NCBI RefSeq assembly: GCF_000002235.5
Contig: NW_022145599.1
Location: 20,953,655-21,017,654, forward strand
DNA: 64,000 nucleotides
Reading direction: 5' to 3'
Source: Strongylocentrotus purpuratus
Taxonomy: Eukaryota > Echinodermata > Echinoidea > Camarodonta > Strongylocentrotidae
Below are positions 10,795-24,900 of this stretch, piece after piece. The translations under genes and the position numbers were made by a program. Within the stretch, counting starts at the first letter, position 1. Every line of letters starts with the position of its first letter. A model generated the notes under the pieces. The model was not told the DNA's origin. It did no database searches and saw nothing but the letters and a program-made list of their open reading frames with translations.

Positions 10795-13700
10795 CTATTT
10801 TGGATAGAGATAATAAAAAATAAAACACATGACAGTCAATGCTAGCCAATTAGTTGGATACAAGGATTAATGAGACTTTAAAGCACAAAAGCAAAATGAA
10901 ATTCCAGTAAATGCCTTGGATTAAATGGGAGAATGAAATGCCACAACTGAAAAAAAGTTTTTTTTGCTTTTCCTGTTTGTGTTAAAGGGAACCAAAACTT
11001 TCATACTAAGTTACTCTCATTGTAAAGTTGAAATGATTGGAATAAAATCAGGGGAAAATTTGAACAAAATCAGGCAGGGAATAAGGAAGTTAATGTCTTT
11101 TTAAAATAACTTGTCAGTAGAGGGCGATATCTAATTTGATGACACCATTTATGGACAACTCTCCTTGCCTTCTGACCATGACATTTCACAATTCTTCCAT
11201 TTTCTTTGGATTCATTTGTGTTCATGATTTAGGCCCTGTTTCATAAAACTTGTTACCAATAACAAATGCTAAACTTCTATGACAAATTTGCTCTCAGCCA
11301 ATCAAATGACATGATTTCAGTAGCTTGTAACACTTATTGTAACTTGTTATTAATAACAAGTTTTATGAAACAGGGCCCAGACTTCATAAAATGTCAAGTA
11401 GAATGTCATTCCACATTCTATTTTTTGTTTTCAGGGAAGTATTATCTCAATCGCAAGAAAGAAAGGAAAAAAAAAAGAAGAAATATGAAGTACAAACGTC
11501 CATTCTTTTCAGCTAGGTTAAATAGGTTAAGGGCTAGACCGGACATGGGGAGTGTTTCACAAAGACTAAGATCGACTTTAAGTTGGACTTAACTATGGCA
11601 GGCCATTTATGCCACTGTTTGCTCTCACCATTTACTGGTATCTCAAGAGACGTACAAATCATGGTAAAAAAATCTACAAAATTTACATTTTTTGATGATT
11701 CATTATTGAAGAAAAAAATATTATCTAAACATCATAATGGTGAGAGAAAACAGTGGCATGAACGGCCTGCCATAGTTAAGTCCAACTTAAAGTCGATCTT
11801 AGTCTTTGTGAAACACTCCCCAGGAATGTTAACTGACACCATCAGTGTCATTTTGAAAAAGATTTACGTACAACTCAAAGTGGGAGAAAAATGAAAAGAA
11901 AAAAATGACATCGATCTTACCATGTATTTGGTGTCAGCCTGTCCATTCTTCTGAGCAAGGTTCCATAGATTGAGAGCTAGACCCGACATGGCCGGTTGAC
12001 TGATATCACCATGGAGGATGATGCATTCAAAGAACTCGCTAGCAATCACTGCTTGTCTTTTCACGCCGCCCTATAAAAATAGCATAGAAAAGAAAGTGTG
12101 AATCGAACTTGAGATAAAATGCTTCCTTTGATAATTTTGAAAGAATTCCAATATTCTATTTCACTATAACTCTAAGGAAACCAAAGTTATCTAGAATTGA
12201 AAATCAACATGGTCTTCTGAAAATTATTCTATAATTCTTTTAGGAACAGATATCTTAAGTTTTGTCAAAACAAACCAAAGACTGTGGTGCATTCATGGCA
12301 GCAGGTAGGTGGCTGCATGTGCAGAAGACATCTGGACAAACCACTGAAAATTTGCAATTTAAAATTTGATAAAACAAATAATATTATTTCCCTAAAACAA
12401 AGATAAATTCAATATTCAGAACATCTGGTACTTTTCATGTGCTGCTTATCTTCTTAATTGTACCGATGAGATATATACAGCTTCCACAGATACTTCCGAT
12501 ACCAACTACATGTACATGATGTTGTTGAATCAATAGGAACCACAAAATGGTTACAGTCTCTCCCCCCCCCCCCCCCCCCCCCCAGACACACACACACTCT
12601 TTTGGGGGCTGTTGATATGGTGCTTATTTAACCTTTTGAGAGAGAAAAAAAGTGCAAAGTTAACATGTAATGGAACATCTAAGGAATTAGATGCCATTAT
12701 ATACCTCACTTAAGTAATCCAGCAATCTGATTGGTCGAAATTGCATTCATAAACTTTAACTGTTCCCGAAAATTCCCGGTAACCATGGTTAAAAAACAGT
12801 TCAAAATCCCAATAACCATGGTTATTGGGAAAATAGGTCAGTCTCCATGGTTACCCCATAGGTTTACATGTTAAAAAATGGTCTGAGTGATCGAGTGACC
12901 ATTACAACGTGCATTAGACGAATTACTTACATGGACAAAGGCCAATGATATGCAGATCAACCAACAGAAAACAAATGAAATGGTAATAAATTTTACTAAA
13001 GATGCGATTGTTCATCCACTTACCATTGATGGCAAACCCGTAGACTGTGTCCAAGAAATAAAGTTGCTAGGATTATGGATCAATGATAAATTGAATTGGA
13101 ATACTCATGTGGAAAAGGTTTATGCAAGGGCTGTAAGTCGTTTGTTTCTCTTGGTCCAATTACGTAGAGCCGGTCTTCTTCAAGACGATTTGTGCAGGTA
13201 CTACAAAGCTTGCATAAGGTCCGTTTTGGAATATGCATGTCAAGTCTTTCACGGGGGCCTAACCAAGGTGCAATCTAATTTATTGGAATCAATACAAAAA
13301 CGTGCCCTGAGAATAATCACCCCCAACCTGTCTTATACTGATGCTTTAAATGTACTGAACATTGATCCCCTAGCTGATCGTAGAAATAATATGTGCTTGC
13401 AATTATTCAACCAAATACAGAAACCTGAACACAAACTAAATGACCTTCTCCCACCAAAACGAGAGACAAGATATAACCTTAGGAAAAGTAAACAAGTGAG
13501 TCTGCCCAGGTGTAAAACAAACCGATTTAAGAATAGTTTTATCCCTTGGTGTGCGTATAATTTACAATAAGCAGGTAATTAGTGCAATATACATTTCTTT
13601 CTTTTTTCAGTTTATACCCATACGTTGACTTTTTTTATAATTATATTATATATTTTTATATTTGGATGTATAGTTTACTTGATTGATCATTGCAGTTTTT

Positions 13701-16700
13701 TCACTTCTTCACTTTCTTTCTTTTTCCCTCTCTTGCTCCCTGTTCTTGTCTATTCAAGTTTATGTTGTTTCCCCCTTTTTCTTGTAATGATTTATTTGTA
13801 ATATGATATACCTGAATGATTTGTAATGTTTTTTGTATTAATGATCTACATGTATTTCTATTCATAATTTATCAATTTCATTGTACTGAATTTAATAATG
13901 TTCATAATTATGTTGAAAATGTATGTATTATTATCAATCCAACCCTTGGTTGCTATGAATGAATAAAATAAATAGAGGATACCGTACGTGTGCGAAGAAT
14001 TGGCTGGTAATTTCAATACAATTGAATCTCGATCGATCTTACCGACAATTTTATCTTGCATTGTTGACATGAAGACGAAAATAAACTTCCAAAAACAAAA
14101 AAACAACATCTGCCGATAGATCTTGATCTAAGTTCGTGCCAATATGCATTGCAAAAGTAAAAGAAGGGCCCGTTTAATGGATCAGCGGCGAAGCATCGAC
14201 CACGCGAAGCCGTTTTCAATTCATTTTAATGTATATATTAAAGAAAACTACTGTACATGGTGACAGTGCGCGCTGGCCGAGCGGTTTGAGGCGTTGACTG
14301 TAGTTACATCACCTTTTGTACGCAAGAGTTCGAATCCCATCTTCGTCAAAAGTTTTTTTTTTTTTTTTTTTTTTTTTTGCATATAAAAGTATTAATGACT
14401 GCTTTAATATTCCTCAAAGCAGTCATTAATACTATAATATTTGTTGTTCCCCTGTACATGATAGCTCAGAACAAATATATTAACAAAAGTACCAGTTCAC
14501 CCCCCCCCAAAAAAACAAAACAAAAACAAAACAAAACAAAACCAAAACAGAGTTAATGCCTTTATATCTCCAACCAAATGGAATGGGATATAACATAACT
14601 CTAAAGAAATCTCCTACTCACATCTTGACCTAGAGTCTTGCAGTGGTCAAGGATAGCAAGGATGAGTGTCCCAGCCACTGTGCTGACCTCCCCCAGAAAC
14701 TTCTTATCGCTACCGTAGAGGGCGTCATTTGAATCCACTGAAGAAAAAAGAAGACAAGGGAAAGGCGTCAAAGTGAGGGACACTTTAAAATGATTGTTTA
14801 AAGATAAAGTTGGGTTCTGCTCATGCGATTGCATTGTGAAAGAAACGATGTGTAATCAATCAGAAAAGGCTGATCATCTAGCATATAAGTATTGGTGTGT
14901 ACTGCAAGGTTTTGGAATCATCAAAATTATAAGAAATTTGGCCTAGTCTTGGTAAAGTCACAAGCACTGTACATAGATTTATGTATATAGGACTACAAAA
15001 ACATGTGGCATAACAATCTGTCCCGATTTTTATGCTGTTACATGCCATATTTAGAATATTAAGGCATTTGAAGAAGGGCCATGCTTTTCAGAGAACATTT
15101 TTTATCTGATGTTCTTCCACATTTGCATAATAACAATGATAATGCTCACAAATTATTTTTCAACCCTTCCCAGAACTCAACCTTCTCTTTAATGTTTAAT
15201 TTAAGCATTTGTATCAGACTGAAGACACATTCAACTTCAAATTATGCCTTCTAACACAATGTAGTGATTAGTCATTGGCCTTGAAGACTAAATTTTATAC
15301 ATGATTAAAATGAATTTCCACACCTATTTCCAGAGACAATATTTTACTGCCGCATCAAATGCTTTCTTCCAGCTAAAGTTGCAAGACATGCACAATTAAA
15401 TAGCTGAGCAATCTTAAATGCTATGACCTGATTCATCTTATTGCTCAATTCTTATGTTGATGGTTATCTAACTTTACAATTATGAGTCTAAGAATTCAAA
15501 TTACACTGTGCTATAAATTGTTTAAAGTTAATCCCAATGTGCATTTAAATCAAATTGTTTGCCAATTGACTTTCATGATAAATCCAAAGTCTAAATAAGT
15601 TCTAAAGTGTATCTACTTTCTTCCCCAGCTTAACACAATTCCCATTCAGTTCCAAAGTAAATTTCAATCTACTCAGCCCCTAAGATGATTCACGTTCTAG
15701 ATCATTCATATACAAAATATCAATCGAAATACATATAAAAAGTAACTGTTGAATTCTCTGAAGTAAATACTCCTGGGGGTGTTTCACAAAGATCCTAAGT
15801 TAAACCTACATGTATCTCTAAGTTGGACTTTAAAATTATGGAAAGTCGTTAGCATCGCTGAAAATGTTTTGTAAAAGCTATTTTAAAAGGCATAAAATGT
15901 TGATTTAAATCATTTATATTTTCTATTATCAAGGAGATTTCATGTACTTGATGTGGAATTTGTTGCAAATCTAAAATACTTGATTTTTTGCTTTTGAATA
16001 CATTTTATTCTAAGGCTACAAATGGCTCTCTTAAAGTCCAAGTTGGAGTTAAGATCGACTTAGGGTCTTTGTGAAACCCCCCCCCCCCCCCCCCCCGATT
16101 TCATATCTGATTCCATCACAAGATGAAAACTGAAACTCAAAGCACTCACCATTTTTGACATGGTATGCAAACTGGTCCTGAGACTGTGCGGAGAGAAGGC
16201 ACAGTACGTTCATATAGATGCGAGCCTTGGCATCGCTATGAGTGTCCCAAGCGTAGTCTTGGAAGACATTGAGAAGACCCCGCAGGAGATACAGGCATCC
16301 CTGCTCTGGGTTGTCCTACAAAGACAGAGAGAACAAGGGAGAGGACTTATCAAGAAAGAAAGACTTCTCACAAATCCTCCAAATCAAGCGTAAGTCTTGC
16401 AAATTTGCAATTGATCGCAACTCAACTTTCTTGCAACGTCCCATTAGTGAGAGAAGGAGAGAGAGGGGGGAATAAAAGCTAGATCTAGCTAACTTAATTT
16501 AATTGTTAATAATTTAATCCTAACAATATCCTAGGAAATTTAGGAGATTAGTGGGGCATTGCAAGAAAGTTGAATTGCAATCGATTGCAAATATCAGTTG
16601 CAATCAATCGCAAAGTTCTTGCAACGCCCCATAAGTTTAGACAAAAGTAAGATGAAAGTATGCCATGTTATTAAGAAACGATAGGACTTCAAGTTGGGAG

Positions 16701-19700
16701 ACTACAGCTTTGAAATGAATGCCTTAGGAAATGATATTAGCATACTGACCAAATTCTATTACTCTATATACACAATTAAACAATAAAAAATCTGCTAAAG
16801 TCAGGGTACAATTTTCAGGGAGAAGTGACACAGACCCGGTAGCTTGATAGAAACAGAAAAATGAGAATTAAATAGAAATTCAACATCAAGAGCAAACAAC
16901 TCTAAAAAAAGCAAACAAATTGGGGAAGCAGGCTGGGGAAAATTTGAAAAAAAATTAGACAAGATATACTAAAGGAATGAAATTTTGAAAGTCATAATCA
17001 CTATTCATATTGGAATTTTATACTGACTGAAGAGGTGATGCCAGACAAATCTCTCGTTTGCTCCAATACATTAAAAAACAAAAACATGAAAACATGTATT
17101 AAAATGTATGACTCGGGAGGTTCTTATCCTTTTTTATTCTCCCACTTTTTTTTTAGAGGAACTATATTAATATACTATCCATAATATATTATGAGTTGTA
17201 CCATGTGATAAGGTACTTGGGATAGTCGTCGATAGACTACATCACAATCCACTTGCAAAATTACAAATTTGAGAGTTGCATAGCTATAGCGATCTCATAT
17301 TTCAAACATTCATAACTCTCTTATTATTCGTCTGATTTCTTTCAAATTGATGTCATTCTGTTTTCATATCATTCTGTTTTCATCAAATGAACTTATTACA
17401 AGGGTTGGATTGCCATTTAAAGAGAGAGAGAAAGAAAGAGAGAGAGAGAGAGGGAGAGAGAGAGACATAAAAAGGGACATAATGAATGTGAACAAAGAAG
17501 ACAACATAAAGAAAATAGCAGATATAAAGAAACAAACTATAAGAGATAAAAGAAAGAAAAAGTGAACAAAGGTTAGAAAGAAAAGATAACAAAAAGTAGA
17601 TGAGAGACCACACAAAGAGGAGGATGGGAAATAATCACCCAATAAACTTATGATGCTGAAACTCACCGGTACAGTGAGCAGAGTAGAGAGAAAGCTATTG
17701 ACATAGTTGAGGAGAAGGAGCTCGGAAGATCTCATCTTGCGATCGATCACTAGCATCCTGGGTACACTCGGGATCAAACTGATGGAAGCCTTGAAGAAAG
17801 CATCAGCTGAAAATTAAAACAAAATACAGAGTTCGATTCCACTAGAGGCCTTGACAAGAAGATGGGTGTACCCCAAAGCAGTAGCCCCAATTGATGTAAG
17901 TTTTACTCTGGACAATTAAATTTGATCAATCAATCATTAATTCCTTTTATGTTAAGCTTTCAAAATTATTAACCCTTTGAATGTATCATATATTCTTTAT
18001 TTAAATCCAATTTTATGTCTTTAAACAAGTAAACATATTTTAGGTAACTGATCCTCTTTGCAGATGAACACATTAACATACCAGCCAACCTTCTATTACG
18101 AATGCAGGGTATTTTGTATGCTTTCACACAAAAGAGAGGAATAAAGGATTCATAACACTAGTCTAAAGGCTGGAAAATAGGAATTATTCCTCCAAAATAG
18201 GTATGGCTGACAGCTATGCAGCAAGTTGGTAACAACCCCCCAACAAAAAAAAAATCAAAAAATCAACAACAAAAAATCAAAACAAAATCACACACATACA
18301 AACAAAAATGCCACAAACTAGTTCATCTCACTTTATGAAAGCATATATTGGTCGCCAATCTAATGACTAATCTACAAGGAAATGTGTAAATAATCTTCTC
18401 TGTATATTCTCTTCTCTCCCCCGACTTCATCTGAAAACTTTCAATATTGAACACACATATCTTGGTTGCCAATTTGAGGACTAATCTATTGGGGAGCAAG
18501 AAGGGCGTACCTTGTGTAAGAGCTTGGTTGAGTACAGCTACTTGACCTGACGCTAGGTAGAGGTTGAGACGGTGAAAGATCCCTACTATGGATGGGATGG
18601 TGATGAAGGAATAAGCTGCACACGCCTAGAATACACAAAGAAAACAACATCAACATCAATGATGATAACTTGTAACAAATAAAGAATTCATCAATGATAT
18701 CACATGCAATATTCTCCTTGAAATTGATATTAGTTTACAATAAAAATAATAGTCTTTATAATGATGATAGAAATAGTAACAATAACAATAAAACCTATCA
18801 TACCATCATAAATATAATGATAAACATAACATTTCACTTACCCTACATCCTTCAGTTTCAAAGACGGTTTATACCACTCAAACTTTTATATTGTATCTTA
18901 TACTTATGGAAATTTTTTTTTTGGTCTTTCTCCTTGAAATTCAGAATGGGTGCATTAAATTTTAAGTTAGATATCATGGAATACTGCTCATATCTGCATA
19001 AAGATTGAAACAATATTCAAAGGCATTCACTATGAGCCCAAGAAATACATAGTTCCTGTTTCATCAAACTAAATATCAATGACAAAGTACAATAATTGTT
19101 ATAAGCTACTGAAATCGTGGAATATGATTGGTTGGGAGCACATTTGTTATAGACAAGTGGCAGGTTGTTAGTCCTCACAAGATTTGTGCAACAGGTCCCA
19201 GGGCCCTGTTTCATGAAACTTGTTATCAATAACAAATGCTAAATTTCTATGACAAATTTGCTCCTATCCAATCAAATGCCACGATTTTGGTAGCTTATAA
19301 TGGTTATTGTAACTTGTTATTGATAACAAGTTTTGTGCAACAGGGTCAGCCTGATCTGGTACCTTACCCTAACAAATGCAGAGGTTTTCCTGGAATGGTT
19401 TCCCTTCATAACAGCGCAGGTCTCTGCAGCCAGCCGGTTCACACACTGTCAATGATAAGTCATCAGGAGGAAATTGAGAAAAGAGATAACACGGTCAGTC
19501 GTAAATGTAAACTTGATTATTTCTTACAAAATTAGCTAGATTAATATGGATAAGAGGAAAGGGAGAGGAGGATATTTTTAGAAAAATGTGTTTAAATACA
19601 GAAGCATGAGTAAACTAAACTAAATTAAAAAAAAACAGCATAAAAATATAATTTGTTGTTGTTGTCATAACCAGAATTCAATGAGTAAAAACAAATACAC

Positions 19701-21891
19701 TGAAAATGCAATCCTGTTCTCAAGTCTTGTCTGGTACATGTATGATTAAATTATATTAAACTAGACACATTCAGAGATTAACAACAGACAGGCTGTTACT
19801 ATGATAATTAACAAATGTACTGCTAGATTTACCTGTACAAGTGTGACCAATACTGCATCAAGGTTGCTGAAGTTAGCCCTCGATTCTACATAGAATGACA
19901 GCTGCTGCTCAAAGTCTCGACCATAGTTGATCTGCAGTTAGAGATGGTTAGGTTACTAGTATGAAATAATAAATCAAAAAAAGTCACAAAACATTGTTTG
20001 AATAATAATTTAGAAAATTAGGGAGATGCTTTGATTGTGATTAAATATTTATCAATATACCTGTACAATCTCAACAATAAACATGCATTTATACAAATGA
20101 AAATTTGCAATGACAAACGTACACTTGATAACCTAGGCACCACATACGTGTACCTGTATATTAATGTAGTTTGTACAGGCACTAATAGAATCTAATATGA
20201 TTTTTACTTCTATCTGCCTGTCACTAATTTGAATATTGTCATATCTATTTCCCTCTAAAGTCTCCGCTCTAAGAATCACATTAAACAAAATGAAAAAAAC
20301 AAAACAAACAGATTGTACAGTGATTGTTGATTTTCTGCTATCAACAAATGGGTTTTGTGTGGCCCCATAGGTGAACATAATTTGAATGAATTATGGAGTG
20401 ACAAGAACACATCCAACTTCTTCAATGATGGAAACTATTTACAGGAATCAGGTTATGGTTATAAAGCGCATCCCTCAAGTCACTTTGCATCTTGATAACA
20501 TGTTTACCTTCCGAACGAAGCCTGAGATGAGTGTCCCGATATCTCTCCTCTCATCATCTAGCGTCAAGGCACTGTGGGTGAATTCAAGAAGGAAACCTGG
20601 ATTACTATTTTCCCTAAAATCTCAGATTGTATGAATTGATGCTCACTGCCCATACCAAGATAAACACTGAAAAAAGGGATCGAAATAATGAAGATCAGAA
20701 AGTCATATGATATCAATGAATTTGTAAACTTAGTGTGACAGCAAGGTTTGGTTTCAGGAAAAGAATTGATGTCACCTTTTTTTGTACTACCGGTATGCGT
20801 TTCATTTGACCTTAAGTTACTTTAGAGAAGGTTGAGTTCTGGGGAGAGGTGACAAATAATTTGTGAGCTTTATCATTGGTATTATGCAAGCCTGGAAGAC
20901 CATCAGAGAAAAATGTTCCCTAAAAAGCATGGCTCTTCAAATGCCTTCATATTCTAAATATAATAAGTACATGTAACAGCTTAAAAATAAGGCCTGATTT
21001 TTATGCCACATGATTACTAGGCCAAATTTCTATCATTTTGATGATTCCAGATCCTCGCAGTACGCACCAATATATGCTTCATGATCAACCTTTTCTGATC
21101 GATTCCACACTGTTTCTTTCACAATGCAATCGCATGACCAGGGGATGTTTCACAAAGATCATAAGTTGTACTTATCTCTAAGTTGGACTAAAAATTATGG
21201 AAAGCTGTTAGCATCTTTGAAAACATTTTTTAACAGTCATTTTTAAAGGCATAAAATGTTAATTCAAATCATTCATATTCTCTATTATCAAGGAGATTTC
21301 ATGTTCTTGATGTGGAATTTTTATGAAAATTCTAAAATACTTGAATTTTTTATTTGAACATATTTTATTTTAAGGCTACAAATCGCTCTTCATAATATTT
21401 TTGTCCAACTTAGAGTTAAGTTCGACTTAGGATCTTTGTGAATCACACCCCAGAAATCAACTTTATCTTTAAGTCATACAAACTCTTCTTACTTGATAGA
21501 ATCATGCATGGTCTTGCAGATGAACATGACAGCATTCACTATGACTGGGTCTTTGGTCTGCTCCTCTTGGTATCTACAGAAATTAATTAAAACAAAATTG
21601 AACAAATTGAATTGTTAATCATAGCATACTTAATTTGATGGGGAAAGAGGAAGTTTGACATGGCATTGTGAGAGAATATCGTCAGATCTACTGGTTAAAT
21701 CCTGATGACCTATCACAGACACTTTCTTTGGCCTACCTCACTAATGGCATCACTGCATTGTAGTCAACGTCGTCATAATAATCGTGATCATCAAAATCAG
21801 CATTTTCATGATCATCAGCATCAACCTCGATTCCATCATCATTTTCATCATCTACATTATTATCATCATCCTAATTATTCTTATCCTCATT

Positions 21892-21929
<38 letters not shown>

Positions 21930-24900
21930 CATCATCCTCATCCTCATCGTCATCATCATCATCATCATCATCATCAGCATCAACCTCATTACCATCATCA
22001 TCACATCATCATCATTACCACGACATAATCATCATGATCAATACCATCATCAATTAACATCATCACCATCATCATTCCTCATATCATGCGCCGTCATCGA
22101 TACCCTTAAGTTTCAATTCAACTCACTTGCAGAATGCCTCCATGATTGTCTTACAGATCTCAACCTTCACTGCATCCTTCTGGAACATGTCAACAAAGGG
22201 CAGAAACTTGTCCTGCAAAAAAACAGAGAAACAAACAGGATTGAGGAAAAATGGACTGTGTAGTTTTAGCTAATTTCAGCACATGATCACCAGAGAAAGA
22301 CAATGTTTTGACCTAGTACAATTAACCAATTTAAGGTTGGTGCCATTGTCTGTGAGAATGAAAATCAACATGTAGATTACCCTCGCTATTAAAGAAACAT
22401 GTGATTATGATTAATGAATACTTTCAAATTACAGAAAGAAAAATCTGAAACTAATGAAAAATCACACACAAAAATTGAAGAATAGTAACAAATACTTACT
22501 AAAGATTTATTTAGTGCACTCATTGGAGTAAATCACAAGCATGAAGGCTTTCTTTGCAATATTTCGATTATTTTCTCCGATGAGTGCAAGTAAAAAGCTT
22601 TAGTTTGTCTGTATTCATGGCTATTCTTTGATTTTGTAGTATAAATCATCTCTTTTGTTACAAAAATAATTAAACTGAGAAATGATGGGCAATAAGACTA
22701 CCTAAGCTTTTTAGAAGGATATGCACAAGATTCACTTACCATAACAAAGAGGATCGAGAAGTTATGCATGTGTGATAGAACTTTGGACATCACAGATTGG
22801 AGCTGTAAAATTAAAAAAGAAAGTCACAAAATGTGGTTTTGAATGGGTAAAATAGGCTGGTAATCCCCATCAAAGTTGAAGCCTCAGAGGGGCTGGTAAG
22901 ATCCTAAGTCAAACTTAACTCTAAATTAGACTTAAAAATTATGGAGAGCCATTTGTAGCCTTAAAATAAGATATATTCGAAAGTGAAAATTTAAGTATTT
23001 CAGACTTTTTTTATAAATTCCACATCAAAAACATAAAATCTCCTTGATAATAGAAAAGGCAGTAACTTAGACATAATCAAAAGCTCGGAACTTCACGTCA
23101 CCTGCATTCTGACTTGGAAAATAAAAATAATTTAAATCAATATTTTATGCCTTTTAAAATGACTTTTACAAAATATTTTCAAAGATGCTAATGGCTTTCC
23201 ATAATTGTCAAGTCCAACTTAGGATCTTTGTGAAACACCCCCCCCCCCCCCCCGCCCAGTAAGAGCCTGGAAATCATGTCATTGTGAAAAAATTACTGTA
23301 AAATAATATTGGTCCCCTTTTCTGGACGATCGTAGACCCACACCTGTACACTCACTTTCATAACTTAAACAAAAATGACTTCTTTCACAGAGCAGTTACA
23401 AGATAAGTTACAATCATTGTCATAATCATCTCTCTCATTTTGTCCCCTTCTCAGGACTGAATGACTGACTACAAACTTGTTCCTGTTACCTGTGGGTAGT
23501 GTTGCTCAAAAGCTCTATCTGGTGTCATGTGCTTGATGATGTCGCCTAAGATGGTATTCACCTCCTTTTTCTGAAAACCAAACAAAATATAAAGTGAATT
23601 GAAATGACATTTTTGTGTGAGGACAAAGCACAGACTTTTTCGCCAGTTGTCATTTCTATGATAGTTAACGCAGGGTGCTTGCAATACGTGTTCAGGTGTT
23701 GTTATATTTGTGATCCTACACAAATTTGTGAAATTCCTGAAAAATAAAATCCTCATAAGAAAAAAGCTTAAATGTTATATCAGTCTTGTAAACATTGAGA
23801 AACATAAAAACAAAACATTATGATCAATAAAACAACTCCCAAGTCAAGTGAAACAATGCAATGCAGAGTGAGGCGCGATGACTCAGTGGTAGAGCATTGG
23901 TCTCGTAACAGTGAGGTTCCGGGGGTTTGAAACCAAGTCGATGTGCTAGTGCCCTTTGGTAAGGCATTAATCCTTGTTATCAAGTACCTCAGAGAGGTCC
24001 CCTGGTTGCTTATTTACAAGCGTAGACATGCTTTTTAGCATTTAAGTACTAAAAGAAACAAGCAAACAAACCAACCTTCAACAATGCCATGATATTTCTT
24101 TAAAAAAAACTTTCAGATAAATCAAAGCTGATTGGTAAAACAATTTAATACTTACTGTGAAATGGCGGCAGGGATATTCAATCCAGACTTCGGCACAACT
24201 GATGTAGTCCTATACCCGGACAAAGTTACAAGAGAATAGAGAATATTTGCAATGCTTCTTTTCAATTCAGTCAAATTATAAATCTTCTAAAAGGCATATG
24301 GACTTCAATAAAGCAATATCCTTAGTAAAATCATTGATCCCCTATGAAATTGCCTGCAACTTATCTACAATTTTGATGAATTTGGGTTCTCATTTACTAA
24401 AAATAGACAAATTTTGCATTCATTAAATTTTGGGGGCTACCCATAAATAGGTAGTACTAGATAGAAAGTATACTGATGTTGCGGAATTGTGGTCCGTCTA
24501 TTAGATTTTTCAATCATAAATTTGTGGATTTAGATTAGATTAGTGATCAGGCTCTTACAGATTGTTTCACTCATTATCATGATTTAAAAGAGAGGAACAC
24601 ATGCTGCACATACACATGGTCATCAACTGATGACACTACATACCTGCCAACTTTCAAAGTAAAGATTAGGAATCCCTCTAGGCAAATTAGGAATACAGTA
24701 ATTTTGTATACTTTTCACACAGAAAAAGAAAGGAATTTACGGTTCATAACATTAGTTAGAGGGCCAAAAAGTAGGAATCACTTCTCTAAAATAGGAATGG
24801 TTGGCAGCTATGATACTATTATAAACCCTGTGTGTCATGGGGCTATCAAAATACTACCTTTCTTTAACATTCATCTGATAAATTCAATAATTATACAGTT

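Noticed and set aside
21705-22263. His-rich and Ile-rich open frames
   Set aside because: Translations of the (ATC)n microsatellite; the right part overlaps VPS35L exon 20 on the other strand.
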